Shown: piece after piece, positions 43,524 to 52,716 of the stretch
Layout of the letters: each line of letters begins with the position of its first letter
Position numbering within the stretch: position 1 is the stretch's first letter
Origin: an uncultured Alphaproteobacteria bacterium
GTDB taxonomy: Bacteria > Pseudomonadota > Alphaproteobacteria > UBA11222
Length of the DNA: 57,802 nt
NCBI GenBank assembly: GCA_947258435.1
Contig: CAMYID010000006.1
Coordinates: forward strand, 1-57,802
Reading direction: 5' to 3'
Position numbers and translations under genes: made by a program
The notes under the pieces: model-generated
Database searches by the model: none
What the model was told of the DNA's origin: nothing
The model's input: the letters and a program-made list of their open reading frames with translations, nothing else

Positions 43524-44773
43524 TCCTGCTTTCGCTTCTAAACCGGCGCACCACCGCGCTGCTCAGTATTCTGGGGATTGCGGTGTCGGTGACCTTGCTG
43601 CTTGGTGTTGAAAAATTACGCGTCAGCGCACGGGACAGCTTTGCCAGCACGATTTCAGGCACTGATCTGATCGTCGGTGCCCGCGCGGGCGATATACAAT
43701 TACTGCTCTATGCGGTTTTCCGGATTGGCGATGCAACCAACAATATCGGCTGGGACAGCTACCGGGAAATCGCCGCCCGGCCCGAAATTGACTGGATTGT
43801 TCCCCTGTCGCTTGGCGATTCCCATCGGGGGTTCCGGGTGGTCGGAACCGATGCCGGATTTTTCACCCATTACAAATACCGCCAGGACAAGGGGCTGGAA
43901 TTTGCCGCGGGGCAACCCTTTTCCGACATGTTCGACGCCGTGATCGGCGCCGAGGTCGCCGCCGCACTGGGTTACGGGCTGGACAGCCGGATTACCCTCA
44001 CCCATGGCACAGGGGCGTTAACCGGTGCCGACCACGATAATCTGCCATTCCGGATTGCGGGCATTCTGAAGCCCACGGGCACACCGGTCGACCGGGCGAT
44101 CCATGTCGGGCTGCCGGCGATTGAGGCTATCCATCTCGACTGGCGCAGCGGCAGCCGGATCGAGGGGCTGAATATCACCGAAGAAAAAGTGCGCGCGATG
44201 AACCCGGCTTCATTGCAGCCCCGGGCCATCACGGCGGCGCTTGTGGGCCTTCGCTCCCCGATCCAGACATTTCAGTTCCAGCGCTATGTCAATGGTTACC
44301 GTAAGGAGCCGCTGAGCGCGATCCTGCCCGGTGTGGCCTTGTCCCGGCTCTGGGCGCTGATCGGCATTGGCGAGCGGGCGCTGGGGGCTGTCGCCATTCT
44401 GGTGGTGATGACCGCGCTGCTCGGGCTTGTCACCACGATCTATGCGACGCTCAATGAACGCCGGCGGGAGATGGCAATCCTGCGCGCCAATGGGGCAAGC
44501 CCCTATCATATCGTGCTGCTTTTGGTGACGGAATCCGCTATTCTGACTTTTTCGGGCGCGGTGCTGGGAACAATGATCCTTTACGGATTGATCCTGATGC
44601 TAAGGTCCGCATTCGAGGCAGGCTTCGGGCTGCAGCTCACGCTGACGCTGCCATCGGCGCGGGAATGGCTGTTCTTCGTGCTGGTGCTGGGCGCAGGGCT
44701 GCTCGCCGGCCTGATACCAGCACTCAGGGCGTACCGGCATTCGCTGGCCGATGGCATGACAATCCGGAGCTGA
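43511..44773 (+). CDS. FtsX/MacB-type ABC permease (zinc operon)
   Basis: A 420-residue permease with four transmembrane helices: about 12-30 (TTALLSILGIAVSVTLLLG), and three in the last 150 residues (GAVAILVVMTALLGLVTTIYATL, LLVTESAILTFSGAVLGTMILYGLIL, WLFFVLVLGAGLLAGLIPAL). The large periplasmic domain and NERRREMAILRANGAS are FtsX hallmarks. This fold works on lipoproteins or periplasmic events rather than classic solute import. The GTG start overlaps the ATPase gene by 13 nt. DUF2796-ATPase-permease-DUF3299 is a recurrent zinc-starvation gene order. Confidence 0.92.
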   Translation: MLRLILLSLLNRRTTALLSILGIAVSVTLLLGVEKLRVSARDSFASTISGTDLIVGARAGDIQLLLYAVFRIGDATNNIGWDSYREIAARPEIDWIVPLSLGDSHRGFRVVGTDAGFFTHYKYRQDKGLEFAAGQPFSDMFDAVIGAEVAAALGYGLDSRITLTHGTGALTGADHDNLPFRIAGILKPTGTPVDRAIHVGLPAIEAIHLDWRSGSRIEGLNITEEKVRAMNPASLQPRAITAALVGLRSPIQTFQFQRYVNGYRKEPLSAILPGVALSRLWALIGIGERALGAVAILVVMTALLGLVTTIYATLNERRREMAILRANGASPYHIVLLLVTESAILTFSGAVLGTMILYGLILMLRSAFEAGFGLQLTLTLPSAREWLFFVLVLGAGLLAGLIPALRAYRHSLADGMTIRS

Positions 44774-44774
44774 C

Positions 44775-45440
44775 ATGCGCGCACGCGGTTCTATATTTTC
44801 CCGTCTCATCCTGGATCGGGGTCTGAAGCCGGCCCAGAAATCCGGCCTGAAAGCCGGCATGAGGCCGGGTCTTCTGATCCTCGCTTTTCTGTCCGTCATG
44901 CTTCTCACGCAGGCCCGGGCGTTGACCATACAATCCGTGACCGCTCCCGATGCGGCGGACCAGCCTCCCCCGGATCTGACGGCAACAGCAATTGAGTGGG
45001 AGGATCTGACCCCGCCCCTGTCCGACGAAGCCAGGCAGGCGGTGAAATTGCTGAATGAGGAATTTGACCGGCTCAGCCGGGAGGAAGCTGAAAAGCTCAT
45101 CGAAATCGTCGCGGAAAATGGCAATGAAGTGATCAGCCGGTTTGACGGCAGCAAAGTGTCGATCCGGGGCTATCTGGTACCGCTCGATTTCAGCACCAGA
45201 AAGGCGACCGAATTCGTGCTTGTGCCGTTTCTGGGCGCCTGTATTCACGTGCCGCCGCCACCGCCCAACCAGATCATTCTGGTCAGCTATGACACAGGCA
45301 TCCCGATGCAGGAGATCGAGGATGTGATCTTCCACGCTTTCACGGTTACCGGCATCCTGAACTCCAAACCCCAGGAAACCGAACTGGCGCAGGTGGGTTA
45401 CGCCATGACCGCCACCCGCATCGACCGGCTCAAACTCTGA
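44775..45440 (+). CDS. DUF3299 protein (zinc operon)
   Basis: A 221-residue exported protein. The hydrophobic segment LLILAFLSVMLLTQARA (about 35-50) is a signal peptide with a long Arg-rich n-region. The mature part shows IEWEDLTPPL, VSIRGYLVPLDFS, VLVPFLGACIHVPPPPPNQIILV and VIFHAFTVTGIL, which is the DUF3299 pattern. Its Cys and His (GACIHVPPPP) may bind a metal. The ATG follows the permease stop by one base. Its function is unknown but it is constant in this operon type. Confidence 0.9.
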   Translation: MRARGSIFSRLILDRGLKPAQKSGLKAGMRPGLLILAFLSVMLLTQARALTIQSVTAPDAADQPPPDLTATAIEWEDLTPPLSDEARQAVKLLNEEFDRLSREEAEKLIEIVAENGNEVISRFDGSKVSIRGYLVPLDFSTRKATEFVLVPFLGACIHVPPPPPNQIILVSYDTGIPMQEIEDVIFHAFTVTGILNSKPQETELAQVGYAMTATRIDRLKL

Positions 45441-45491
45441 CAGACCGGGCGGTCATAACCAGAAACCAGGCATGGACTGCAAGGCAATAAA

Positions 45492-45566
45492 TGGTGCCGC
45501 CGGAGTGGATTGAACACTCGACCTCACCCTTACCAAGGGTGCGCTCTACCACTGAGCTACGGCGGC
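45492..45566 (-). tRNA. tRNA-Thr (anticodon GGT)
   Basis: Minus-strand cloverleaf: acceptor GCCGCCG, D-arm GCTC-AGTGGTA-GAGC, anticodon stem CACCC/GGGTG around TTGGTAA (anticodon GGT), T-loop TTCAATC in GAGTG/CACTC, acceptor CGGCGGC, A and encoded CCA. Confidence 0.95.
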
Positions 45567-45786
45567 CTGCTGCGGCGCGGTGATCGCGCGCTTTATGAAG
45601 TGGCGGGAAACTGCCATAGGGCGCAGACAGGCGCAAGGCCGGATTTGCATTTTGCCGCGCATTCGCCCGCCTGAACCGCAGCACAGGCGACCCTTACTGC
45701 TTATCTGACGGAAATTTCGCATAACAGCCGGGTACAAACCGCCTTTTTCACAGCTCTGCCGCGCCGAAGCATGCTACACAAAGCAT

Positions 45787-45990
45787 ATGAGCAAGAATCC
45801 GGATAATGATGCGGCCCCCTCGGATGCCAAGCCAGCGCGACCGGCCGGTAAAGCCGAACGCGAGGCCCGGCTGGCTGAGGCACTGCGCGCCAATCTGCGC
45901 CGCAGAAAAGCCACAACGAGACGGCAGAAGACACAGGACCCTCAGCCATCGCCCGGCACGGGGGATGAGGTGACCGACGGGCAAAACTGA
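45787..45990 (+). CDS. Small basic hypothetical protein upstream of murA
   Basis: 67 residues, rich in Ala, Arg and Lys, with a helical middle (KAEREARLAEALRANLRRRK) and polar ends. No domain is recognised. Short Arg-rich proteins of this kind (AEREARLAEALRANLRRRKAQ) are common just before murA in alphaproteobacteria, which is the main support for calling it real. It starts 150 nt before murA ends the intergenic space and reads the same way. Confidence 0.75.
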   Translation: MSKNPDNDAAPSDAKPARPAGKAEREARLAEALRANLRRRKATTRRQKTQDPQPSPGTGDEVTDGQN

Positions 45991-46139
45991 GCCAATTGCC
46001 CCCGTTTTGCCCCCACTATTGTTAGTGTCCCGGTTTTGCCCCAACAGGCGATACGGACGCCGCCCGCGGGGGCGGGGTGGAGGACCAGGGAAAGTCGCGT
46101 TGCGAGTAGCGATGCAAGGAAAACAACAGAGACGAGCTG

Positions 46140-47426
46140 ATGGATAAACTGATCATGCGGGGCGGGCAGCCATTGTCCGGCACAATTCCGATCAGCGGTG
46201 CGAAAAACGCCGCGCTTCCCCTGATGACAGCAAGCCTGCTGACTTCCGACCCGCTGATTTTACGGCATGTCCCCCACCTTGCCGATATCACGACACTGGC
46301 CGAGGTGCTGGGCGAGCATGGGGCCGAATTAAGCCTGCATGGCCATGGCGATGGGGGGGAGACCGGTCGCGTCCTGTCCATTGCAACGCCGCAGATCACC
46401 AATGCCGTTGCCCCTTATGAGCTGGTACGAAAGATGCGTGCCAGTATTCTGGTGCTCGGCCCGTTGCTGGCGCGGCATGGCGAAGCAAAGGTGTCCCTGC
46501 CCGGCGGCTGCGCCATCGGCACGCGCCCCGTCGATCTGCATCTCAAGGCGCTGGAACAGCTTGGCGCGCATATTGAGCTTGAGGGCGGCTATATCCATGC
46601 GCGTGCGGATAAAGGTCTTAAAGGCGCACATATCCGCTTTCCCTCCGTTTCGGTTGGCGCGACCGAGAATCTGCTGATGGCAGCCAGCCTTGCAGAGGGT
46701 GAGACGATTCTTGAAAATGCCGCCCGCGAGCCCGAAATCGGCGATCTTGTGGCCTGCCTCAACGGGATGGGGGCGAAAATCCGCGGCGCGGGCAGCGAAA
46801 CGATCAGCATATCGGGCGTCGCGCGGCTGCATGGGACGGAGCACCGGGTCATTCCCGACAGGATCGAAACCGGCACCTATGCGCTGGCGGCGGCGGCGAC
46901 CGGGGGCGATGTCACGCTTACCGGCACACGGCCTGAACTGATCGATTCCCTGACCGAACTGATGATAAAGGCCGGTGCCGATATAGAGACCGGGGCAGAA
47001 ACGATGCGCATTTTCCGCGATCCCGGCCGCGCGCTTGAGGGGGTGGACATGATGACCCAGCCCTATCCCGGTTTTCCCACCGATCTGCAGGCACAGTTCA
47101 TGGCCTGCATGGCAACCGCGGGCGGCGCGGCGATGATCAGCGAAACGATCTTTGAAAACCGCTTCATGCATGTGCCCGAATTGATGCGGATGGGGGCAAA
47201 TATCAACCTGCATGGGGGCACCGCACTTGTGCGCGGGGTCGAACAGCTTACCGGCGCGCCGGTTATGGCCACCGATCTGCGTGCCTCGGTCTGTCTGGTC
47301 ATTGCGGGGCTCGTCGCAAAGGGTGAAACCGAGATCAATCGGGTTTATCATCTTGATCGCGGATATGAACGGATCGAGGACAAGCTGAGTGCCTGTGGCG
47401 CCTCTATCCGGCGCGAACGCAGCTGA
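46140..47426 (+). CDS. murA: UDP-N-acetylglucosamine 1-carboxyvinyltransferase MurA
   Basis: A 428-residue EPSP-synthase-fold enzyme. [12 protein letters not shown] holds the catalytic Lys-Asn (about 22-23). [21 protein letters not shown] holds the active-site Cys (124) that fosfomycin alkylates. [30 protein letters not shown] and [15 protein letters not shown] complete the pattern. It adds enolpyruvate to UDP-GlcNAc, the first committed step of peptidoglycan synthesis, in the cytoplasm. GAGCTG precedes the ATG. It heads the housekeeping block. Confidence 0.97.
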   Translation: MDKLIMRGGQPLSGTIPISGAKNAALPLMTASLLTSDPLILRHVPHLADITTLAEVLGEHGAELSLHGHGDGGETGRVLSIATPQITNAVAPYELVRKMRASILVLGPLLARHGEAKVSLPGGCAIGTRPVDLHLKALEQLGAHIELEGGYIHARADKGLKGAHIRFPSVSVGATENLLMAASLAEGETILENAAREPEIGDLVACLNGMGAKIRGAGSETISISGVARLHGTEHRVIPDRIETGTYALAAAATGGDVTLTGTRPELIDSLTELMIKAGADIETGAETMRIFRDPGRALEGVDMMTQPYPGFPTDLQAQFMACMATAGGAAMISETIFENRFMHVPELMRMGANINLHGGTALVRGVEQLTGAPVMATDLRASVCLVIAGLVAKGETEINRVYHLDRGYERIEDKLSACGASIRRERS

Positions 47427-47469
47427 CGCCGCCGCAAGGCGTGCATATAGAGAAACGGTATCGTCAAGC

Positions 47470-47946
47470 GTGGCAGAAAAACTGAAACTGGTCGCCCACG
47501 ATGCAGAGGATCTGCAGATTGTATCTGCCTGCCTGCAGGATGCGGTCTGCCGCGTCGGGGATATGGCTTACCAGTCCACAACGCGCCGCTTTGCGGTGAT
47601 TTTCAATCGCTTCCGCTGGGAAAGTCAGCAAGCCTCGAAAGGGCTGCGGCTGTTGCAGCGGCCGCGCAATGAACGTATCCGCACCGCAATCCATTTCAAC
47701 ACGGTTGGAACGGTACGCCGGCGCGGAATCGATCAGCGCCGCCCCGAACAGGTGCTTAACCTGCTTGCAATCGACGTTGGCGAAACGACCGATGAGACAA
47801 TGCGGATCAGATTACTGTTTGCAGGCGGTGGGGAAATTCTGCTTGAAGCCGAATGCGTGGATTGCATCATGGAAGATGTCAGCGACCCCTGGCCTGTCCG
47901 CAGCGCGCCGAAACATCCTGCCGATACCCCCGATGCGCCGTCCTGA
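47470..47946 (+). CDS. DUF2948 family protein
   Basis: About 158 residues. VAEKLKLVAHDAEDLQIVSACLQDAVCRVGDMAY, RFAVIFNRFRWE and LRLLQRPRNERIRTAIHFNTVGTVRRRGID are the DUF2948 pattern, found between murA and hisD in many alphaproteobacteria. GEILLEAECVDCIMEDVSDPW closes the fold. Function unknown. The GTG at 47470 fits the domain start; an ATG at 47389 would overlap murA by 38 nt. Confidence 0.88.
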   Translation: MAEKLKLVAHDAEDLQIVSACLQDAVCRVGDMAYQSTTRRFAVIFNRFRWESQQASKGLRLLQRPRNERIRTAIHFNTVGTVRRRGIDQRRPEQVLNLLAIDVGETTDETMRIRLLFAGGGEILLEAECVDCIMEDVSDPWPVRSAPKHPADTPDAPS

Positions 47947-47984
47947 CATCGCGCACGAACCCAGACCTTACCGGATTACCATAC

Positions 47985-49295
47985 ATGCCGTTGAAACTTG
48001 ATATTCGCGATCCCGGCTTTGATGCTGATTTCAGCCGTCTGCTTCACACAAAGCGGGAAGTGTCGCGCGATGTGAATGACGCGGTCGCAACAATTCTGCG
48101 CGCAGTTGCGGAGACAGGCGATGAGGCGGTTATCGATTATACGGAACGGTTTGACCGGATCGCACTTTCACCCGACAGGCTGCGTATTCCGGAGGCCGAA
48201 ATCGACGCCGCCATCGCCCGTTGCGACAGGCAGGCAGTCGCCGCACTGCAGCTCGCCGCCGACCGCATTGAGGATTATCATCGCCGCCAGATTCCCGAGG
48301 ACAATCTTTATACGGATAAAAATGGCGTGACCCTGGGCGCGCGCTGGACGGCGATCGGCGCGGCAGGGCTTTATGTCCCTGGCGGCACCGCCTCCTACCC
48401 CAGTTCGGTTCTGATGAACGCGCTTCCCTGCAAGGTGGCGGGTGTGCCCCGGCGCGTGATGGTCATGCCAACGCCGGACGGCACGATCAACCCGCTGACC
48501 CTGCTTGCCGCACGCCTTGGCGGGGTTTCGGAAATTTACCGCATTGGCGGGGCGCAGGCAGTGGCCGCACTGGCTTATGGCACAGAAACGATTGCCCCGG
48601 TGGACAAGATCACAGGCCCGGGCAACGCCTATGTTGCGGCAGCAAAAAGGCAGGTCTTCGGCACCGTCGGGATCGATATGATTGCCGGACCATCGGAAAT
48701 TCTGGTCATAGCCGATGCGCAGAACGATCCCGACTGGATTGCGGCCGACCTGTTAAGCCAGGCAGAGCATGACACATCCGCACAATCGATCCTGATCACA
48801 GACGATGCGCAATTTGCCCAAGCCGTTGAAAAGGCCCTTGAAGCGCATCTTGATAATTTGCCGCGCAGCACAATCGCACGCGAAAGCTGGGACAGTTACG
48901 GGGCGGTAATCCGTGTGGATGCGCTGACGCAAGCAGGTCCGCTGATCGACCGGATCGCGCCCGAACATCTTGAACTCGCCGTTGCGGAACCAGAAGCGCT
49001 GCTTGGCACATTTCGTAATGCGGGCGCGATCTTCCTTGGCCGTTATACGCCCGAGGCAATCGGCGACTATATTGCCGGCCCCAATCATGTGCTGCCGACT
49101 GCCCGCGCGGCGCGTTACGCCTCGGGCCTGTCGGTGCTTGATTTCATGAAACGCAGCTCAATCATCGGATGCAGTGCGGAAAGCCTGGCCAGTATCGGGG
49201 CGGAAGCTGTCACCCTGGCCCGTTCCGAGGGGCTTGAGGCGCATGCCCGCTCCATCGCGATTCGCAGCAACCGGACAGGCGGCGCGGCGGATTAG
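47985..49295 (+). CDS. hisD: Histidinol dehydrogenase HisD
   Basis: A 436-residue zinc enzyme. Blocks include GLYVPGGTASYPSSVLMNALPCKVAGV, RIGGAQAVAALAYGTETI, DKITGPGNAYVAAAKRQVFG, SQAEHDTSAQSILIT (zinc ligands Gln and His), DRIAPEHLELAV (His-Glu catalytic pair) and GDYIAGPNHVLPTARAARYASGLSV. It oxidises L-histidinol to L-histidine with two NAD. The ATG at 47985 gives MPLKLDIRDPGFDADF; upstream codons are not homologous. Confidence 0.97.
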   Translation: MPLKLDIRDPGFDADFSRLLHTKREVSRDVNDAVATILRAVAETGDEAVIDYTERFDRIALSPDRLRIPEAEIDAAIARCDRQAVAALQLAADRIEDYHRRQIPEDNLYTDKNGVTLGARWTAIGAAGLYVPGGTASYPSSVLMNALPCKVAGVPRRVMVMPTPDGTINPLTLLAARLGGVSEIYRIGGAQAVAALAYGTETIAPVDKITGPGNAYVAAAKRQVFGTVGIDMIAGPSEILVIADAQNDPDWIAADLLSQAEHDTSAQSILITDDAQFAQAVEKALEAHLDNLPRSTIARESWDSYGAVIRVDALTQAGPLIDRIAPEHLELAVAEPEALLGTFRNAGAIFLGRYTPEAIGDYIAGPNHVLPTARAARYASGLSVLDFMKRSSIIGCSAESLASIGAEAVTLARSEGLEAHARSIAIRSNRTGGAAD

Positions 49296-49373
49296 ACTAT
49301 GGCAGACGATACACCCTGCGCGTGCCATGCGCCCTGCCGCGAAAAGCTGTTCCAACCGCGTTGAGGTAAAGTG

Positions 49374-49877
49374 ATGGCCGATAACCCGACGACAAGCAGT
49401 GCAACCGGTCCCGAACACCGGATTGCCGATATCTTGCTTGACGAGAATAACATCGTCCGCCTGAACCCTGATATCGAACATGAGCGCGGTGTCGCGATTT
49501 TCGACCTGCTGGAGGAAAATTATTTCGAACCGGTCGGCAGTCCCGGCGGCCCCTACATCCTGCATTTGTCGATTGCCGATAACCGGCTGGTTTTCGATAT
49601 CCACAAGGCCGATGATTCGCCGCTGGGAAAAATCATGCTGGCGTTGTCGCCCTTCCGGAAAATCGTCAAAGATTATTTCGCGGTCTGCGACAGCTATTTC
49701 GAGGCAATCAAGAATGCCCCTCCCTCGCAGATCGAAGCGATCGATATGGGGCGCCGGGGCCTGCATAATGACGGGTCCGAGCTGCTGCGCGAAAGGCTGG
49801 CCGGCAAAATCGAGATCGATGACAATACGGCGCGGCGCCTTTTTACCCTGATCTGCGTGCTGCATATCCGGGCCTGA
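49374..49877 (+). CDS. UPF0262 family protein
   Basis: A 167-residue cytoplasmic protein. RIADILLDENNIVRLNPDIEHERGVAIFDLLEENYF, YILHLSIADNRLVFDIHK and DMGRRGLHNDGSELLRERLAGKIEIDDNTARRLFTLICVLHIR match UPF0262, of unknown function, regularly found after hisD in alphaproteobacteria. A GTG directly before the ATG is also possible; GAGGTAAAG is the ribosome site. Confidence 0.92.
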   Translation: MADNPTTSSATGPEHRIADILLDENNIVRLNPDIEHERGVAIFDLLEENYFEPVGSPGGPYILHLSIADNRLVFDIHKADDSPLGKIMLALSPFRKIVKDYFAVCDSYFEAIKNAPPSQIEAIDMGRRGLHNDGSELLRERLAGKIEIDDNTARRLFTLICVLHIRA

Positions 49878-49882
49878 CCCCG

Positions 49883-50353
49883 ATGCTCGACGCGCCAGGC
49901 CAACCGATGCGGATGCAGATGCCATCGGCTGTGCTGTTTTCCTGCAATTTCAACTCCATCCGCTCGCCTATGGCGGAAGCGCTGATGAAATATCTTTATG
50001 GGCATATCGTCTATGTCGATTCAGTCGGGGTGCGCGCGCAGGAGGTCGACCCCTTCGCCATCGCCGTAATGGATGAAATCGGCATCGACATTTCAGACCA
50101 CAAACCAAAAACTTTCGATGAGCTGGAAGACACTTCCTACGACCTTGTCATCACACTTACCCCTGAAGCGCAGCACAGCGCGCTGGAGCTGACGCGCACC
50201 ATGGCAATCGATGTGGAATACTGGCCGACAGCCGACCCCACCGCTGTCGCGGGCAGCCGCGAGCGGCGCGTGGAAGCCTATCGCGCCCTGCGCGACGATC
50301 TGATGCGGAAGATCCGCGCACGGTTTGAACCGCTAATGCCCGCAAAAGCCTGA
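49883..50353 (+). CDS. Low-molecular-weight protein tyrosine phosphatase
   Basis: A 156-residue protein with the C-x5-R loop SCNFNSIRSPMAEAL (Cys21, Arg27) and the general-acid Asp in VEYWPTADPTAV. VDSVGVRAQEVDPFAIAVMDEIGIDISDHKPK and YDLVITLTPEAQ complete the fold, shared with arsenate reductases of the thioredoxin type; the YWPTADPT Asp favours phosphatase. It is 5 nt after the UPF0262 gene, as in other alphaproteobacteria. A later ATG may be used. Confidence 0.9.
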   Translation: MLDAPGQPMRMQMPSAVLFSCNFNSIRSPMAEALMKYLYGHIVYVDSVGVRAQEVDPFAIAVMDEIGIDISDHKPKTFDELEDTSYDLVITLTPEAQHSALELTRTMAIDVEYWPTADPTAVAGSRERRVEAYRALRDDLMRKIRARFEPLMPAKA

Positions 50354-50528
50354 CAGTGAAATTCAGCACCGCCGATAGCGGGACAAATTCAGTAACTTGT
50401 TAAACATGGCGCGACTGACTATTTTTTGCAGGAGCCTCCCGTCTGCCCGATCCGGTCTGCCATAAAGTTGGAGTACCCGCCTTGCCAGAATTCGATCTGA
50501 ATATCGTCATACCGGAAGCCACACGGCC

Positions 50529-52649
50529 ATGACGCCCGCCAGGCCGGGAGAAAACTGCTGGGATATCACCAGTGCCAGCCGTGCTTCGGTATTGGTTGAT
50601 GGCGCGAGTTATTTCTCCGCACTGCGCAAAGCGCTGCTTGAAGCGCGCCATTCGGTATTCATCGTAGGTTGGGACATTGACAGCCGCGTGGAACTGCGCG
50701 GGGATGAGGAAATGCCCGAAGACGGGCTGCCGCTGCAATTGGGGCCCTTTCTCACCGCGCTTGTCGGCAAGCGTCCGGACCTTACGATCTACCTTCTGCT
50801 GTGGGACTATTCGGTTATTTACGCGCTGGAAAGAGAACCGGTTCCTTCGCTTAATCTGGATTGGAAAACCCCAGAACAAATCAAGGTTTGTCTGGATGAT
50901 GTCCTGCCGCTGGGCGGATCGCATCATCAGAAAATTGTCGTCATCGACGATATAGTGGCTTTTTGCGGCGGTATCGATTTGACAATCCGGCGCTGGGACA
51001 CATCGGCTCACAAGCCCGATGACGCCCGACGACGTGATCCGGGCGGTGAATTTTATGCGCCCTTTCACGATCTTCAGATGTGTGTCGACGGCGACTGCGC
51101 CGCAAAGCTTGGTGAACTGGTCCGCAAGCGCTGGCATGCCGCCGCATGCCATGCGGTTTCCGCCGTACCTCCCCAAAAGCGGGGCGATCCATGGCCCAAA
51201 GCGCTTGAGCCGGACTTCACCGACACAGATATCGCAATCGCCCGCACAATCCCTGAAATGGGTGATACGCCTGAAGTTCGCGAGATCGCGGCGCTTTACG
51301 TCGCGATGATCGAGATGGCGGAGCAGTTCATCTATATCGAAAATCAGTTCCTGACATCCGATCTTATCGCCCATGCGCTTGCTGAACGCCTCGCCCAGCA
51401 GCCGGACCTTGAAGTTCTGTTCGTATCGCCCGAGGATCACCCCGGCTGGCTGGAAGCACATAGTATGAAGGCCGGACGCATCCGCTTCATGCAGATCCTC
51501 GAGGAGGCGGGTGTGGCCGACAGGGTGCGGCTTACCTATCCGTCCGTGGGTCCGGCGGAGGATGAGACCGCCGTCATGGTGCATGCAAAACTGATGATTG
51601 TCGATGATCGCTGCCTGCGGCTCGGCTCGTCCAATCTGAACAACCGGTCGATGGGTGTGGATACCGAATGCGATCTCGCAATTCTGGCCGAAGCCGACGA
51701 TGAAACATGCCGCCGCGCGATTGAATCGGTCCGCAACCGATTGCTGGCCGAACATCTGGGGGTCGCCGACCGCGAGGTCGAAACCACATTCGCGGAAAAA
51801 TGCAGTCTGCTGGCAACGGTCGATGCGCTGAATGGCGGTGAACGTCGGCTGCGACAGTTTCGTGACAGCGGTAAATATGACGGACCGGTCGTGCAGACTG
51901 TCAGCCAGCTTGCCGATCCCGAACGGCCAATCGAGGCAAAGCTCTATGTCGGCGATATGTTCGGCGGGCAGCCGCCAAAGGCGATATTCGGCAAGCTGAC
52001 CGCATTACTTCTGATGGGTGGTCTTCTGGCTGCTTTAGCGCTGGCCTGGCGGTACACACCGCTGGCGGATTTTGCCGATCCCGAGCGATTGCAGGCCTGG
52101 CTGACGCAAATCGCCAACAATGAATGGGCAGCGCTCATCGTCACGCTGCTTTATGTCGCGGGGTCGGTGATCATATTTCCGGTCACCGTTCTGATAGCCG
52201 CAACCGCCTTGCTGTTTGATCCGTTGCAGGCATTCGCCGTGGCCGGCGCCGGGGCATTGTCGGCAGCCACCGTGACCTACGGAATAGGTGCCTTATGCGG
52301 CAAACAGTTCCTGCGCGATCTGATGGGGCAAAGGATCAATCGCGTCAGCCGCGCGCTCGCCAAGCAGGGTGTGCTCAGCGTGATGGCAATCCGGCTTGTT
52401 CCGATTGCGCCTTTTTCGATTATCAATCTTGTCGCGGGGGTCAGCCATATCGGTTTTTTCCAGTATCTGTTGGGCACGATACTGGGCATGGCACCGGGCA
52501 TTATCATCTTCACCGCGCTGGGCAATCGCCTGCGGCAGATGATTGACAACCCCTCAACCGGCGATGTCGCGATCCTCATTGGCATCATCATTGCCTGGAT
52601 TGCCATGTCGATCGGGTTGCAGGCGGTCATAAAGCGCCGCCAGGGGTAA
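50529..52649 (+). CDS. Phospholipase D-like protein fused to VTT (DedA-like) domain
   Basis: A 706-residue fusion. Residues about 10-470 are a phospholipase D pair of HKD motifs: GGSHHQKIVVIDDIVAFCGGID (His-x-Lys at 133-135) and VHAKLMIVDDRCLRLGSSNLNNRSMGVDTECD (about 351). From about 490 come hydrophobic helices and a VTT/SNARE-associated domain (AGSVIIFPVTVLIAATALLF, RLVPIAPFSIINLVAGVSHI, GTILGMAPGIIIFTALG). PLD parts hydrolyse or transfer phosphatidyl groups; VTT proteins move or scramble lipids. GGAAG is before the ATG. It and the next gene break the conserved phosphatase-infA order. Confidence 0.92.
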   Translation: MTPARPGENCWDITSASRASVLVDGASYFSALRKALLEARHSVFIVGWDIDSRVELRGDEEMPEDGLPLQLGPFLTALVGKRPDLTIYLLLWDYSVIYALEREPVPSLNLDWKTPEQIKVCLDDVLPLGGSHHQKIVVIDDIVAFCGGIDLTIRRWDTSAHKPDDARRRDPGGEFYAPFHDLQMCVDGDCAAKLGELVRKRWHAAACHAVSAVPPQKRGDPWPKALEPDFTDTDIAIARTIPEMGDTPEVREIAALYVAMIEMAEQFIYIENQFLTSDLIAHALAERLAQQPDLEVLFVSPEDHPGWLEAHSMKAGRIRFMQILEEAGVADRVRLTYPSVGPAEDETAVMVHAKLMIVDDRCLRLGSSNLNNRSMGVDTECDLAILAEADDETCRRAIESVRNRLLAEHLGVADREVETTFAEKCSLLATVDALNGGERRLRQFRDSGKYDGPVVQTVSQLADPERPIEAKLYVGDMFGGQPPKAIFGKLTALLLMGGLLAALALAWRYTPLADFADPERLQAWLTQIANNEWAALIVTLLYVAGSVIIFPVTVLIAATALLFDPLQAFAVAGAGALSAATVTYGIGALCGKQFLRDLMGQRINRVSRALAKQGVLSVMAIRLVPIAPFSIINLVAGVSHIGFFQYLLGTILGMAPGIIIFTALGNRLRQMIDNPSTGDVAILIGIIIAWIAMSIGLQAVIKRRQG

Positions 52650-52716
52650 GACGCGCCCGGTCGCCCCCGGCGGCCCTGGCGTGCCGCCATGCACAGAACA
52701 GCTTCAGACCGTTTCC

